From: Rhodospirillales bacterium URHD0017
Lineage (GTDB): Bacteria; Pseudomonadota; Alphaproteobacteria; Reyranellales; Reyranellaceae
Assembly (NCBI GenBank): GCA_900110395.1
Contig: FODP01000002.1
Location: 1-64,000, forward strand
Direction of reading: 5' to 3'
Length of the DNA stretch: 64,000 bases
The notes beneath the pieces are model-generated. The model saw nothing but the letters and a program-made list of their open reading frames with translations. It did not search any database and had not been told where the DNA came from. Made by a program: the position numbers and the translations under genes. The number at the start of each line of letters is the position of its first letter. The first letter of the stretch is position 1. This document shows positions 6,819 to 14,732 of this stretch, in pieces.

Positions 6819-7520
6819 ATGTGTGGGAAGTTTACGGCTTTGGCCTCCTGGAGCGAAGTTGTCGCGTTCTCGGAGCCGCTTACGGAAAGCGGTGGCGGCG
6901 ACGCGCCGGACGGCAATGGCAGCAACGACGAAATCGTTACCTATCGCGTCGGCGGATTGTTGCCGGTCATCATTTGGGATGCCGAAACGCGGGCGCGGCG
7001 CGTGGTCAAGATGCGGTGGGGTTTCCCGGACCCGAGGGACTGGCGGCGACCGCGGCCGATCCATGCGCGATCGGAAACCATCGATTCGAAGGGGCCGTTC
7101 CGCACGCCCTTCCACGCCGGCCAGCGCGGCATCGTCATCTTCCGCACGTTCAACGAAGGCGAGGAGGTCGTGAAGCCGGCCGGCCGGACGGAAACCCGCC
7201 AATGGACAATTGACCCAAAGGACGGCCGGCCGCGCGGCTTCGCGTTTGTGTGGCGGCGGTTCGAGATTCCCGATCTGCCGGTGCCGATGCTGGCCTGCGT
7301 CATGGCGACGGTTCCTGCCAACGAGCTCATACGCCGCACGGTCAAGTCCCAGGAGGACGATCCGCGTATGCCGGCCATCCTGGACGACGACGCCTGGTCG
7401 ACGTGGCTGGGCGAAGACGACGCAGCGCCGACAGCGGCCAAGGCCGTGCTGAAGACCATGGAAGGCGTGAACTGGCAGGCAGCGCCGGAACCGAAGAAGC
7501 CGAGGCCCCGCAAGCCCTGA
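6819..7520 (+). CDS. SRAP/DUF159-family protein (YedK/HMCES-like), divergent
   Basis: It starts MCGKFT, so removal of Met exposes Cys2, the residue that crosslinks abasic sites in single-stranded DNA in SRAP proteins. Other family signatures are HARSET (82-87), F-N-E near 111-113 (probably the YEW glutamate) and RMPAIL (183-188). Two usual active-site residues differ: the Asn of NARSET is His82, and the His before DRMP appears to be Asp181. Length (233 aa) is normal. The start has no clear ribosome binding site but is fixed by the need for Cys2. Expected role: protection of abasic sites during replication stress. Altered residues suggest changed or lost release chemistry. Confidence 0.82.
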   Translation: MCGKFTALASWSEVVAFSEPLTESGGGDAPDGNGSNDEIVTYRVGGLLPVIIWDAETRARRVVKMRWGFPDPRDWRRPRPIHARSETIDSKGPFRTPFHAGQRGIVIFRTFNEGEEVVKPAGRTETRQWTIDPKDGRPRGFAFVWRRFEIPDLPVPMLACVMATVPANELIRRTVKSQEDDPRMPAILDDDAWSTWLGEDDAAPTAAKAVLKTMEGVNWQAAPEPKKPRPRKP

Positions 7521-7547
7521 TAGGGGCCGACAGATCCTAGCCGATGC

Positions 7548-7901
7548 TTATACAAAGTCTTCGTGCGGATCGCGCGGCGCATAAGTTGTTGATGCCCACG
7601 CCGGTTGCGGTGGCCCGGCGAGCGCTCCCTGAATTTCGCTGAGTTCCGCCTGGCTCTCGATAGCAAACAGCGTGACCTCGGGACCGCTGCAGGTCCTGCA
7701 CTTGAACGGCCGGCCATAGAGCGATGTCGTGTCGTCTTCCCTAGTCTTCAAAAGGCGGAAGGGCACGGTGCGGCGGTGTCCGCTTGAGCAGATGGCCAGC
7801 AAGGGCAGACCGCTGCGGCCGCAGGCGACAGCACCCGGAGCGTCTCGAGGTATCTCGATCATGGCGCGCACGCTAGCCGCCGATCGACGGAACGACCTCA
7901 C
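7548..7901 (-). CDS. Hypothetical protein with CxxC, third gene of overlapping operon
   Basis: 117 residues from a GTG whose TG overlaps the TGA stop of the preceding gene (GTGA), so it is probably translated by coupling. A more internal ATG at 7862 is an alternative. Cysteines in ACGRSG, AICSSGH and KCRTCSG could form a zinc ribbon (CxxC plus an upstream Cys/His group). The C-terminal part is acidic and likely helical (ESQAELSEIQGAL). I do not recognise the family. The operon partners are equally unknown, and the divergent-in-orientation SRAP gene ends 27 bases away. Confidence 0.6.
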   Translation of the reverse strand: MRSFRRSAASVRAMIEIPRDAPGAVACGRSGLPLLAICSSGHRRTVPFRLLKTREDDTTSLYGRPFKCRTCSGPEVTLFAIESQAELSEIQGALAGPPQPAWASTTYAPRDPHEDFV

Positions 7902-8194
7902 GCGATGGCACAAGGCCTCTCAGTGGAAACGCCTGCAAGCATGGCTAGCACCGGGTCGAAACCCCAAGATGTTGAGGGATGCGCCGATTCATCTACCTGC
8001 ACTGACAGCATCGGTGCGACACGCGGGCGGGCAGCAGTGCATGTCTCGCGGCTTTCGCCTGGCTCAGTGAGCGTCGCCCCAGTCAGATCGGAGCCATCTT
8101 CACACCAGTCGGCCCCAAACAGCTCTCGCGTGCCATCGCGGATGATCATCGCCTCGTTGTCGTTGGTCGGCGGCGCAATGCTGACCGGTCTCAT
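7898..8194 (-). CDS. Hypothetical protein, second gene of overlapping operon
   Basis: 98 residues. The ATG overlaps the stop codon of the upstream frame (ATGA at 8194-8191), and its own stop overlaps the next start (GTGA), a strong sign that all three frames are genuine and co-translated. The N-terminal half (MRPVSIAPPTNDNEAMIIRD) looks ordered; the C-terminal half is Ser/Pro-rich. No known domain, membrane segment or signal peptide is visible. Confidence 0.55.
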   Translation of the reverse strand: MRPVSIAPPTNDNEAMIIRDGTRELFGADWCEDGSDLTGATLTEPGESRETCTAARPRVAPMLSVQVDESAHPSTSWGFDPVLAMLAGVSTERPCAIA

Positions 8195-8466
8195 GGCAGC
8201 ACCTTCGGCGTGATCAGGAAACGGCAGGTACCATGCCGCCAGCCGTACTTGATGTTGCGCGGGCCAACGCCGGAATCGAACACGAAGTCCCACGGCTTTG
8301 CGCCCCTGCCCATCGCCGAGACGGTCCCGCCGCCGTTGGCGCCGAGCTTGTCCAGAGGCACCTTCATCGTGGTGGCGCTTGTGTGCCGGGCGTCGGGAGT
8401 TGCCGTCAGGAAATTGTCCCTGATGACGATGGTCCATTCGACGCGCGAGGAGTTGCTGAAGACGAG
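8191..8466 (-). pseudogene. 5'-truncated gene heading an overlapping operon
   Basis: A continuous minus-strand frame of about 92 codons with good coding character. It includes VEWTIVIRDNFLTATPDARH and, later, KPWDFVFDSGVGPRNIKYGW, ending ITPKVLP, and its stop is joined to the next start by an ATGA overlap. Directly upstream is a TAG stop and then the MFS gene region, with no ATG or GTG to start the frame before an internal Met. It appears to have lost its 5' end. Family not recognised. Confidence 0.5.
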
Positions 8467-8543
8467 CTAAGTCCGGGCCGTTCCTCCAACGCACTTGCCT
8501 GCACCGGATTGCTCCTGTCTCATGGCGCAGGAGGAACCAAGAC

Positions 8544-9839
8544 GTGACAGACCAGCCGCAGCCCCTCAAAGGCGCCTGGGGCATGACCGCCCTGCTCCTC
8601 CTGTTCATGCTGATCAACTTCGCCGACAAGGTGGTGGTGGGCCTCGCCGCTCACCCGATCATGGCCGAGCTGAAGCTCAGCCCCGAGCAGTTCGGCCTGC
8701 TCGGCTCGTCGTTCTTCTTCCTGTTCGCGATCTCCGGCATCGTGGTCGGCTTCATCACCAATCGCGTCCAGACCCGCCGCACGCTTCTGGTCATGGCGAT
8801 CATCTGGTCGGTCGTGCAGTTCCCCATGCTGGGCACCGTGACGTTCGAGATGCTGATCGCCTGCCGGATCATCCTGGGCGCGGGCGAAGGGCCGGCCGCG
8901 CCGGTCGCCCTGCACTCCATCTACAAGTGGTTTCCCGACCAGCTGCGCGGCGTCCCGACGGCCATCATCGCGCAGGGTTCGGCGCTCGGCGTCATCATCG
9001 CCGTGCCGACCCTTAACTGGATCATCGTCAACTATTCCTGGCACTGGGCGTTCGGCGCGCTCGGCGTCGCCGGCCTTGCCTGGGTGGTGCTCTGGCTGAT
9101 CTTCGGCCGCGAAGGCACGCTGGTCGACCAGCCGGCCCATGTTGGCGAGGGCATGGTCGAGCGCGTGCCCTACCGCCGCCTGCTCACCTGCCCCAGCATC
9201 GTCGCCACCTGCTGTGCGGGCTTCGCCAGCTACTGGGGACTGGCGCTCGGCCTCACCTGGTTCACCTCCTACCTCGTCGATGGCCTTGGCTACAGCCAGA
9301 CGGTGGGCGGCAACCTCACCATCCTGCCCTGGATCTTCGGCATGTGCGTGGTGCTGACCGGCGGCTGGCTGTCGCAGCGCCTCAAGAAGGCCGGCGTCTC
9401 GAGTCGCCTCAGCCGCGGCGTCCTTGCCGCCTCCACCGTGGCCCTGGGCGGCTGCATCCTGCCCTTCGTGGGCAGCATGCCGACGCCCGGCCTCAAGGTC
9501 GCCGTGCTGGTCGTCGGCGCCGCCATCGGCAGCTCGATCTTCGTCGTCACGCCGATGATCGTGAGCGAGCTGACGCCGCAGCCCCAGCGCGCCGCCATGC
9601 TCGCCATCACCTCCTCGATCATCACCCTGGCCGGCGTCATTGCGCCGCTCGCCATGGGCGCCGTGATCCAGAACGCCTCCTCGCCGGTCGCCGGTTACGA
9701 GCAGAGCTACGTCATCCTGGGCGGGCTGCTGCTGGCGGGCGGCATCATCGGCCTGCTGTTCATCCGGCCCGAAGCCGACCGGGCGCGACTCGCGGCCCAC
9801 ACCGTCATGCTGCCTGTTGCGGTGCCGGCGCGCGCCTGA
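8544..9839 (+). CDS. MFS transporter, ACS (anion:cation symporter)-like
   Basis: A 431-residue inner-membrane protein with 12 predicted transmembrane segments. It shows the N-terminal INFADKVVVGLA helix of the ACS/FHS-type major facilitators and LGAGEGPAAPVALHSIYKWF in the fourth-fifth helix region, typical of organic-anion symporters. The start is a GTG at 8544, 8 bases after GGAGG; no ATG fits. Likely substrate is a small organic acid or sugar acid. The last 20 codons (ending LPVAVPARA) recur as a degenerate copy at 10411-10477, so the gene was probably duplicated in part. Confidence 0.85.
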   Translation: MTDQPQPLKGAWGMTALLLLFMLINFADKVVVGLAAHPIMAELKLSPEQFGLLGSSFFFLFAISGIVVGFITNRVQTRRTLLVMAIIWSVVQFPMLGTVTFEMLIACRIILGAGEGPAAPVALHSIYKWFPDQLRGVPTAIIAQGSALGVIIAVPTLNWIIVNYSWHWAFGALGVAGLAWVVLWLIFGREGTLVDQPAHVGEGMVERVPYRRLLTCPSIVATCCAGFASYWGLALGLTWFTSYLVDGLGYSQTVGGNLTILPWIFGMCVVLTGGWLSQRLKKAGVSSRLSRGVLAASTVALGGCILPFVGSMPTPGLKVAVLVVGAAIGSSIFVVTPMIVSELTPQPQRAAMLAITSSIITLAGVIAPLAMGAVIQNASSPVAGYEQSYVILGGLLLAGGIIGLLFIRPEADRARLAAHTVMLPVAVPARA

Positions 9840-9852
9840 CCCTGCCGCGCCC

Positions 9853-10236
9853 CTAGCACACCGACGTCGAGTTGCCTTCCAGCCAGCGGCTTGCCGTCAT
9901 GACGCTGGAGAAGACGCGCATCGGGCGACGAACCGAAAGCAGGACACCGAGAACGCGCGCAAGTTTCTCGCTTTGCCTCTGCTGTTCCGACACCACCACG
10001 GCCAAAGCCCCATGCGGCCGATCATGATAATTCTTGACCGTCGCAATCACCGACATCAGCTCCGGGAAGTCCATTGCCGGTGTCCCGGCACGCCAGTCGA
10101 AAAGCTTGCGATACTCGAGGGCCCTGGCACCAACCACCGCTTCCAGATAGGCATCCACGTCGGCGCGCGTGATGGCGCCCTCTGCCGTCACGGACACCAG
10201 CCGCCGCTTCGAATCAATGAAGTAGTGCAGTGCCAT
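9853..10236 (-). CDS. SpoIIAA/STAS-like hypothetical protein
   Basis: 127 residues with the alternating strand-helix pattern of STAS/SpoIIAA-like proteins. A beta hairpin starts the protein (ALHYFIDSKRRLVSVTAEGAIT), followed by a helix (RADVDAYLEAVV), a strand with K-L-F-D-W-R, and a final helix with R-V-F. No catalytic motif is visible. It is cytosolic and of unknown function. The gene lies between the MFS gene and the duplicated MFS tail, on the opposite strand. No strong ribosome binding site was found, but the ATG at 10236 is the natural start for the fold. Confidence 0.6.
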   Translation of the reverse strand: MALHYFIDSKRRLVSVTAEGAITRADVDAYLEAVVGARALEYRKLFDWRAGTPAMDFPELMSVIATVKNYHDRPHGALAVVVSEQQRQSEKLARVLGVLLSVRRPMRVFSSVMTASRWLEGNSTSVC

Positions 10237-10410
10237 GTGCCAAGACTCCCACGAAGGCGGCCCGGACGGCAGGCAGCGCCTGACTTGCCCTTTTAGCCAT
10301 CGCTTGAAGATAAGAGGATTGCGTCCACCATCATTGATGGCGGACGACAAACAATTGACCTCTGCCGTCACGACGCAGCGCCGCATTGCGGTGCAAACTC
10401 GCGCCGCCGG

Positions 10411-10477
10411 GCCGACCGGGGCGCGACTTGCCGCACGCACCGTGATGCTTCCTGTTGCGGCGCCGGCGCGCGCCTGA
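10411..10477 (+). repeat. Degenerate duplicate of the MFS gene 3' end
   Basis: Bases 9774-9839 (last codons of the MFS gene) align with 10411-10477 with about seven mismatches and one 1-base insertion, both ending in a TGA after CCGGCGCGCGCC. The copy has no gene attached and sits just before the MetX-like gene. It marks a former second transporter copy or a tandem duplication later split by the 9853-10236 gene. Confidence 0.75.
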
Positions 10478-10508
10478 TCCAATCGAGCCGACGCAAAAGG
10501 AGGATCGC

Positions 10509-11642
10509 ATGCCCGCTTCATTTGGCCGCCGTCCGTTGCTCGCCGCCATACCGGCCGCTTCCGTCCTGGCCGGTGTCGCCCCGGCACAGGCACAGAGCGA
10601 TCCGCTGAAGAGGCGCGAGGCCACCTTCACGATCAAGGACTTCAAACTCGAAAGCGGCACCGTGATGCCCGAGGTCACGATCGCCTACGAGACCTACGGC
10701 ACCCCGGCGCCGGACGGCCGCAACGGCGTGCTACTGACCCACGGCTACACCTCGGGCCAGCACATGGCGGGCCGCGCCGGCGCGAACGGCGCCGAAGGCT
10801 CGTGGGACGGGCTGGTCGGGCCGGGTAAGGCGATCGACACCGACCGGCTGTTCGTCGTGTCGTCGAACATGCTGGGGTCGTCCTTCGGCTCGACCAATCC
10901 CGCCTTCAGGAACCCCGCCACCGGCAAGCCCTATGGACCGGACTTTCCCGACATCACCCTGGTCGACATCGTCAACGCCCAGAAAGCGCTGCTCGACGGG
11001 CTCGGCGTAAAACATCTGGTCGCGGTCGCCGGGCCGTCGTTCGGCGGCTACCAGACCTTCCAGTGGGGCGTCACTCATCCCGACTTCATGGACGGGCTGG
11101 TGGCCGTGGTCAGCGCGCCCAAGGGCTCGGGCGGCGAGGCGGCGGTGAAGTCGCTGGTCGACGTCCTGGCCAAGGATCCCAACTGGAACGGCGGCCACTA
11201 CTACGACAAGGGCGGCGTCACCGGCATCCTGACCGAGATGCGCGTGGCGACCTTGAAGCGCTACGGCATCGACGAGCAACTCGCCGCCAAGTTCCCCGAC
11301 AAGGACGCCCGCGAGGCCGAGATCAAGCGGCGCGCCGAGACCTGGTCGAAGGTGTTCGACGCCAACTCGCTGGTCGTGCTGCGCAAGGCCTCGGTCCGCT
11401 TCGATGCCGAGAAGGACATGCCCAAGATCAAGGCCAAGGTCCTCTACGTGCTGTCGCGCACCGACAAGCTCTTCCCGCCGTCGATCGCGCCCGACGTCAT
11501 GGCCAAGCTCAAAGCGGCGGGCGTCAGCGCCGACTATTTCGAGATCGACAGCGACTTCGGCCACTCGGCCTCGGGCCTCGACGCCGCCAAATGGGCGCCG
11601 CGGCTCAAGGCCTTCATGGTCGGCTTGATGAAGCGAAGTTAG
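10509..11642 (+). CDS. Secreted alpha/beta hydrolase, homoserine O-acetyltransferase (MetX)-like
   Basis: 377 residues with an N-terminal export signal (RRPLLAAIPAASVLAG ... AQAQ, cleavage near residue 29). The MetX-like alpha/beta-hydrolase core has TIAYETYGT (58-65), LLTHGYTSG, FGSTNPA, nucleophile Ser177 in GPSFGG, acidic residue in SRTDKLFPP and His in SDFGHSAS. Biosynthetic MetX is cytosolic and lacks a signal peptide, so this exported relative is more likely a periplasmic hydrolase or acyltransferase than a methionine-pathway enzyme. The ATG follows a strong AAAAGGAGG site. It is monocistronic. Confidence 0.8.
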   Translation: MPASFGRRPLLAAIPAASVLAGVAPAQAQSDPLKRREATFTIKDFKLESGTVMPEVTIAYETYGTPAPDGRNGVLLTHGYTSGQHMAGRAGANGAEGSWDGLVGPGKAIDTDRLFVVSSNMLGSSFGSTNPAFRNPATGKPYGPDFPDITLVDIVNAQKALLDGLGVKHLVAVAGPSFGGYQTFQWGVTHPDFMDGLVAVVSAPKGSGGEAAVKSLVDVLAKDPNWNGGHYYDKGGVTGILTEMRVATLKRYGIDEQLAAKFPDKDAREAEIKRRAETWSKVFDANSLVVLRKASVRFDAEKDMPKIKAKVLYVLSRTDKLFPPSIAPDVMAKLKAAGVSADYFEIDSDFGHSASGLDAAKWAPRLKAFMVGLMKRS

Positions 11643-11746
11643 ATCGATTCACTTTGCCGGGCATCGCACGAACCGACTGCCGGCCACGGCTTGTAGGTTC
11701 AAAATAGCTGGTTCGGTAGATAGTCGGCCCTAGCCTGGCTGCCATG

Positions 11747-12823
11747 TTAGCCTGACAACAGCCGCCGGATCTGGTCTGGCGTCAGATAGTTCGCGTCCGG
11801 CTCGTTGATGGATCTTAAGTAGGCTCGGATGGCGGCGTCCGTCTCGGGGCCGCCAATCCCGTCACTCCCTGGGCGCCCGGGATTCTTCGAATCGACCGGC
11901 CGCCCGGTCTTCCGGTACAGAGCTTCCTGTATCCGGGCGCAATCGGGGATGAGTTTCACGTCTTTTATGCAGTTCGACACCGATGGAGGTGGCGGCGGCG
12001 TCTGCTCCAGCTTGCTAACGCGCTTGGTCAGATCTGTGACGTCGGATTTCAAACCGGTAACGTTGGTCGTCAGTTCCTTGATGCCGCTCGTCAGGCTAGC
12101 GATCTCGCTGTTGGGAGTGAGCGCCTTCTCCAGAAGCTTCCCAAGTTGCGCCGTCACGAGGTCCTGCATCGCCTTCGCGCTCGCAGTCGAGTCTTTCGCA
12201 CCTCCGACCAGAGAAGTTGAGACGCTTTTATTCTGCTCGACCAAGGCGTCTACAACTTTAGTGCGCTCCGTACCGAGGTTCTTCGCCTCTTCACGCAGAG
12301 CAGTTCTCGCCTCAATGAGTATCCAGACCGCGATGACGACTGGAATGAGAAGCGACGTAACCGACATGGCGAGTTGCGGCGTAGCCATTGCCTTGAATTG
12401 CTGCTTGAAGGTCGGAGGTGCCGGGGGGTCATCACCGCTCAACCACTCGGCGTAAACAGGAACAGATATTCCGAACACGCTTTGGAACGCGTCCGGCGAG
12501 TAAACTTGAAGTGCGAAAATCACAAAACTTCGAAAATTCTCGTCCGCCAATATCTCAAGAATCGCTTTGAGTGAGCCATCCTGAAGGTCGATGACGCTTA
12601 TTTTCTTGATCGGCGAGTTCATCCCCTTTCGGATGTTTTTGGGATCTTCCTCGATAAGCTTCTGCAGCTGATTCGGAAATTCCTTCTCGAATTTCAGCTC
12701 CAGGTCGCGGGAAACCTCATACCCGCTCCCAATTTTTTCTCGGACTTTTGGTTGGCTTTTTACAACCTCCCAAAAATGCTCCTTCGTTCCGGGCCCGTTG
12801 TAGAAAGTCACCATCGCGCGCAT
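11747..12823 (-). CDS. Membrane-anchored coiled-coil protein with C-terminal peptidoglycan-binding-like region
   Basis: 358 residues from the ATG at 12823, preceded by GGGGG. The order is a soluble N-terminal domain (about 1-145), one transmembrane segment (about 155-180, SVTSLLIPVVIAVWILIE), a long coiled coil (about 180-285, with heptad-like SLTSGIKELTTNVTGLKSDV), a short poly-proline linker, and a C-terminal module (about 290-358) resembling PG_binding_1 (DGIGGPETDAAIRAYL). Base composition is clearly less GC-rich than its neighbours and codon use is mixed, pointing to recent transfer. Function unknown; it could span from cytoplasm to cell wall as a sensor or defence-type protein. Confidence 0.65.
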   Translation of the reverse strand: MRAMVTFYNGPGTKEHFWEVVKSQPKVREKIGSGYEVSRDLELKFEKEFPNQLQKLIEEDPKNIRKGMNSPIKKISVIDLQDGSLKAILEILADENFRSFVIFALQVYSPDAFQSVFGISVPVYAEWLSGDDPPAPPTFKQQFKAMATPQLAMSVTSLLIPVVIAVWILIEARTALREEAKNLGTERTKVVDALVEQNKSVSTSLVGGAKDSTASAKAMQDLVTAQLGKLLEKALTPNSEIASLTSGIKELTTNVTGLKSDVTDLTKRVSKLEQTPPPPPSVSNCIKDVKLIPDCARIQEALYRKTGRPVDSKNPGRPGSDGIGGPETDAAIRAYLRSINEPDANYLTPDQIRRLLSG

Positions 12824-12971
12824 CTTTTGCCCCCGACAATGCACGTATCGCGTGTATTATCTCGTATGTTTCCTCTGTATTTCAAGAGAAAGATAGCCCC
12901 GAGGGCTCCGGTCCCACGAAAGAGGCCGGTTTAGGGGCATAACCGCCCAGCTTCCGTTAGCAGTTGCTACC

Positions 12972-13826
12972 TCAGCCCTTCACCGCGCCCGCGGTGAGGC
13001 CGGACGACATGTACTTGCGGAAGGCGTAATAGATCGCGGCCGGCGGCAGGGCGTAGATGAAGCCCGCCGTCATCAGCAGCTCCCAGGGCGAATCGTCGGC
13101 CGACAGGAAGTTGCCCAGGGCGACGGGCAGCGTGATCGCCGTCTCGCGCGAGAGCAGCAGGAAGGCGTAGAGATATTCGTTCCACGCCAGCAGCAGCGCA
13201 TAGGTGCCGACGGCGATCAGCGAGGGCACCATCAGCGGGATGTAGATCAGGCGGAAGAGCTGGAACGGCGAGGCGCCGTCGATCAGGGCGGCCTCGTCGA
13301 GCTCGACCGGCAGCTTGTCCGACGCCTGGCGCAGGATCCAGATGGCGTAGGGCGAGGCCACCGTCACCATCGCCAGCACCAGCGCCCAGTCGCTGTTGAG
13401 CAGGCCGTACATGCCCATGGTCTTGTACATCGGCACGGCGAGGAAGGCGGCGGGAATGAAGTAGGTGAACAGCGCCAGGTTCATCACCAGACGGCCGCCC
13501 TTCATGCGCAGCCGGCTGATGGCGAAGGCGGCCGCGCTGGCGATCATCAGGGTCAGCACTGCCGTGCCGATCGAGATCACCAGCGAATTGAACATCTGGC
13601 GCCAGAAATTGTAGAGGAAGTGGTGCTTCTGGCCGAACACGATCTCGAAGTTGCGGAAGGTCGGGCTGGTCGGCCAGAGCTGGCCCGAGAACGCCGCGTC
13701 CTTGGGCGAAATCGCGAACAGGAACATGTGGTAGATCGGGATCAGGGTCCACAGCAGGACCGGGATGCCGACCAGCAGCAGCGCCGCCTCGGTGCTGACG
13801 CCGCGCATGATGCCCCGGCGGGTCAC
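12972..13826 (-). CDS. Carbohydrate ABC transporter permease, MalG-like
   Basis: 284 residues with six transmembrane helices. The ATPase-coupling EAA loop is at about 178-190 (DEAALIDGASPFQL), and the C-terminal pattern ...YYAFRKYMSSGLTAGAVKG is characteristic of MalG/UgpE-type permeases. It forms the membrane channel with the MalF-like protein, whose stop overlaps this gene's start by 4 bases. Order of transcription is binding protein, MalF-like, MalG-like. No ATP-binding subunit gene follows, so a MalK-type ATPase must come from elsewhere. Confidence 0.92.
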   Translation of the reverse strand: MTRRGIMRGVSTEAALLLVGIPVLLWTLIPIYHMFLFAISPKDAAFSGQLWPTSPTFRNFEIVFGQKHHFLYNFWRQMFNSLVISIGTAVLTLMIASAAAFAISRLRMKGGRLVMNLALFTYFIPAAFLAVPMYKTMGMYGLLNSDWALVLAMVTVASPYAIWILRQASDKLPVELDEAALIDGASPFQLFRLIYIPLMVPSLIAVGTYALLLAWNEYLYAFLLLSRETAITLPVALGNFLSADDSPWELLMTAGFIYALPPAAIYYAFRKYMSSGLTAGAVKG

Positions 13827-14707
13827 TTCGAGAGCCGCTTCATCATGAAGAAGACCAGCGGCAGGATCAGCGGCAGGGCGCAGACGATCGAGGCCATGGC
13901 GAGCCCGACCTGGTCGAGCCTGAGATAGCGGATGCCGAGTGTCGCCAGCACGTGCGTGAGGTCGGCCGGGCCGCCCCCGGTCAGCAGATAGACGCTGTTG
14001 AAGTCGCCGACCGTGAAGATCATCGAGAGCAGGGTGCAGGTGACGTAGAGCGTGCTGATCGACGGCCAGGTGATGTAGCGGAAGGCTTTCCAGCGCCCTG
14101 CCCCGTCGACCGACGCCGCCTCATAAAGCTCGTGCGGGATGGCGAGGCGGCCGGCCAGCAGGATCAGCGTCCAGAACGGCAGCGACTTCCAGATGTGGAC
14201 GACCATGGAGAGCGACAGCGCCAGCGCCGGGTCGTTCAGCCAATTCGGGCCATCGTCGCCGGTCAGCCGGAAGATCAGCGTGTTGATCACGCCCCATTCG
14301 GGATTGAGCATGAAGCGGATCGACAGGATGGTCGGGATCGACGGCACCGCCCATGGCAGCACGAACAGCACCGCCAGCACCTTCACCCACCAGCGCTTGT
14401 GGGCGAAGAAGCCCGAGAGGAACAGCGCCATCACCATCTTGATGTTGATGGCCACGATCAGGAACACCAGCGTGTTGATGACCGTGCGCAGGAAGATCGG
14501 ATCGTCGGCCAGCTCGACGTAGAGATGCGGGCTGCGCGCCAGCCAGAAGGCGTAGCCGACCGGGAAGACGACGAAGCCCAGGAAGACCGCGATATAGGGC
14601 GCGGTGAACAGCAGGCCCCAGACCTGCTTCTGCGACAAGGCAAAGCCGGCCCGCCCCGGGCGCTGTTTGGGGCGGGCCGCTTCGTCAATCGTCGTCGTTG
14701 CCGTCAC
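13823..14707 (-). CDS. Carbohydrate ABC transporter permease, MalF/UgpA-like
   Basis: 294 residues with a basic cytoplasmic N terminus (about 1-28), then six transmembrane segments. The EAA motif is at about 196-206 (YEAASVDGAGRWKAF). It lies between the binding-protein gene (26 bases upstream) and the MalG-like gene (4-base overlap), in one minus-strand operon. The family imports oligosaccharides, glycerol-3-phosphate or polyols; the substrate cannot be told from the permease. Confidence 0.92.
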   Translation of the reverse strand: MTATTTIDEAARPKQRPGRAGFALSQKQVWGLLFTAPYIAVFLGFVVFPVGYAFWLARSPHLYVELADDPIFLRTVINTLVFLIVAINIKMVMALFLSGFFAHKRWWVKVLAVLFVLPWAVPSIPTILSIRFMLNPEWGVINTLIFRLTGDDGPNWLNDPALALSLSMVVHIWKSLPFWTLILLAGRLAIPHELYEAASVDGAGRWKAFRYITWPSISTLYVTCTLLSMIFTVGDFNSVYLLTGGGPADLTHVLATLGIRYLRLDQVGLAMASIVCALPLILPLVFFMMKRLSK

Positions 14708-14732
14708 TACGCGATACTCACGTGAGGCAGGA

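Noticed and set aside
10509..11642. Calling the MetX-like gene metX for methionine synthesis
   Set aside because: The protein has an export signal and its nucleophile elbow is GPSFGG rather than the usual GGSMGG, so a cytosolic biosynthetic role is doubtful.
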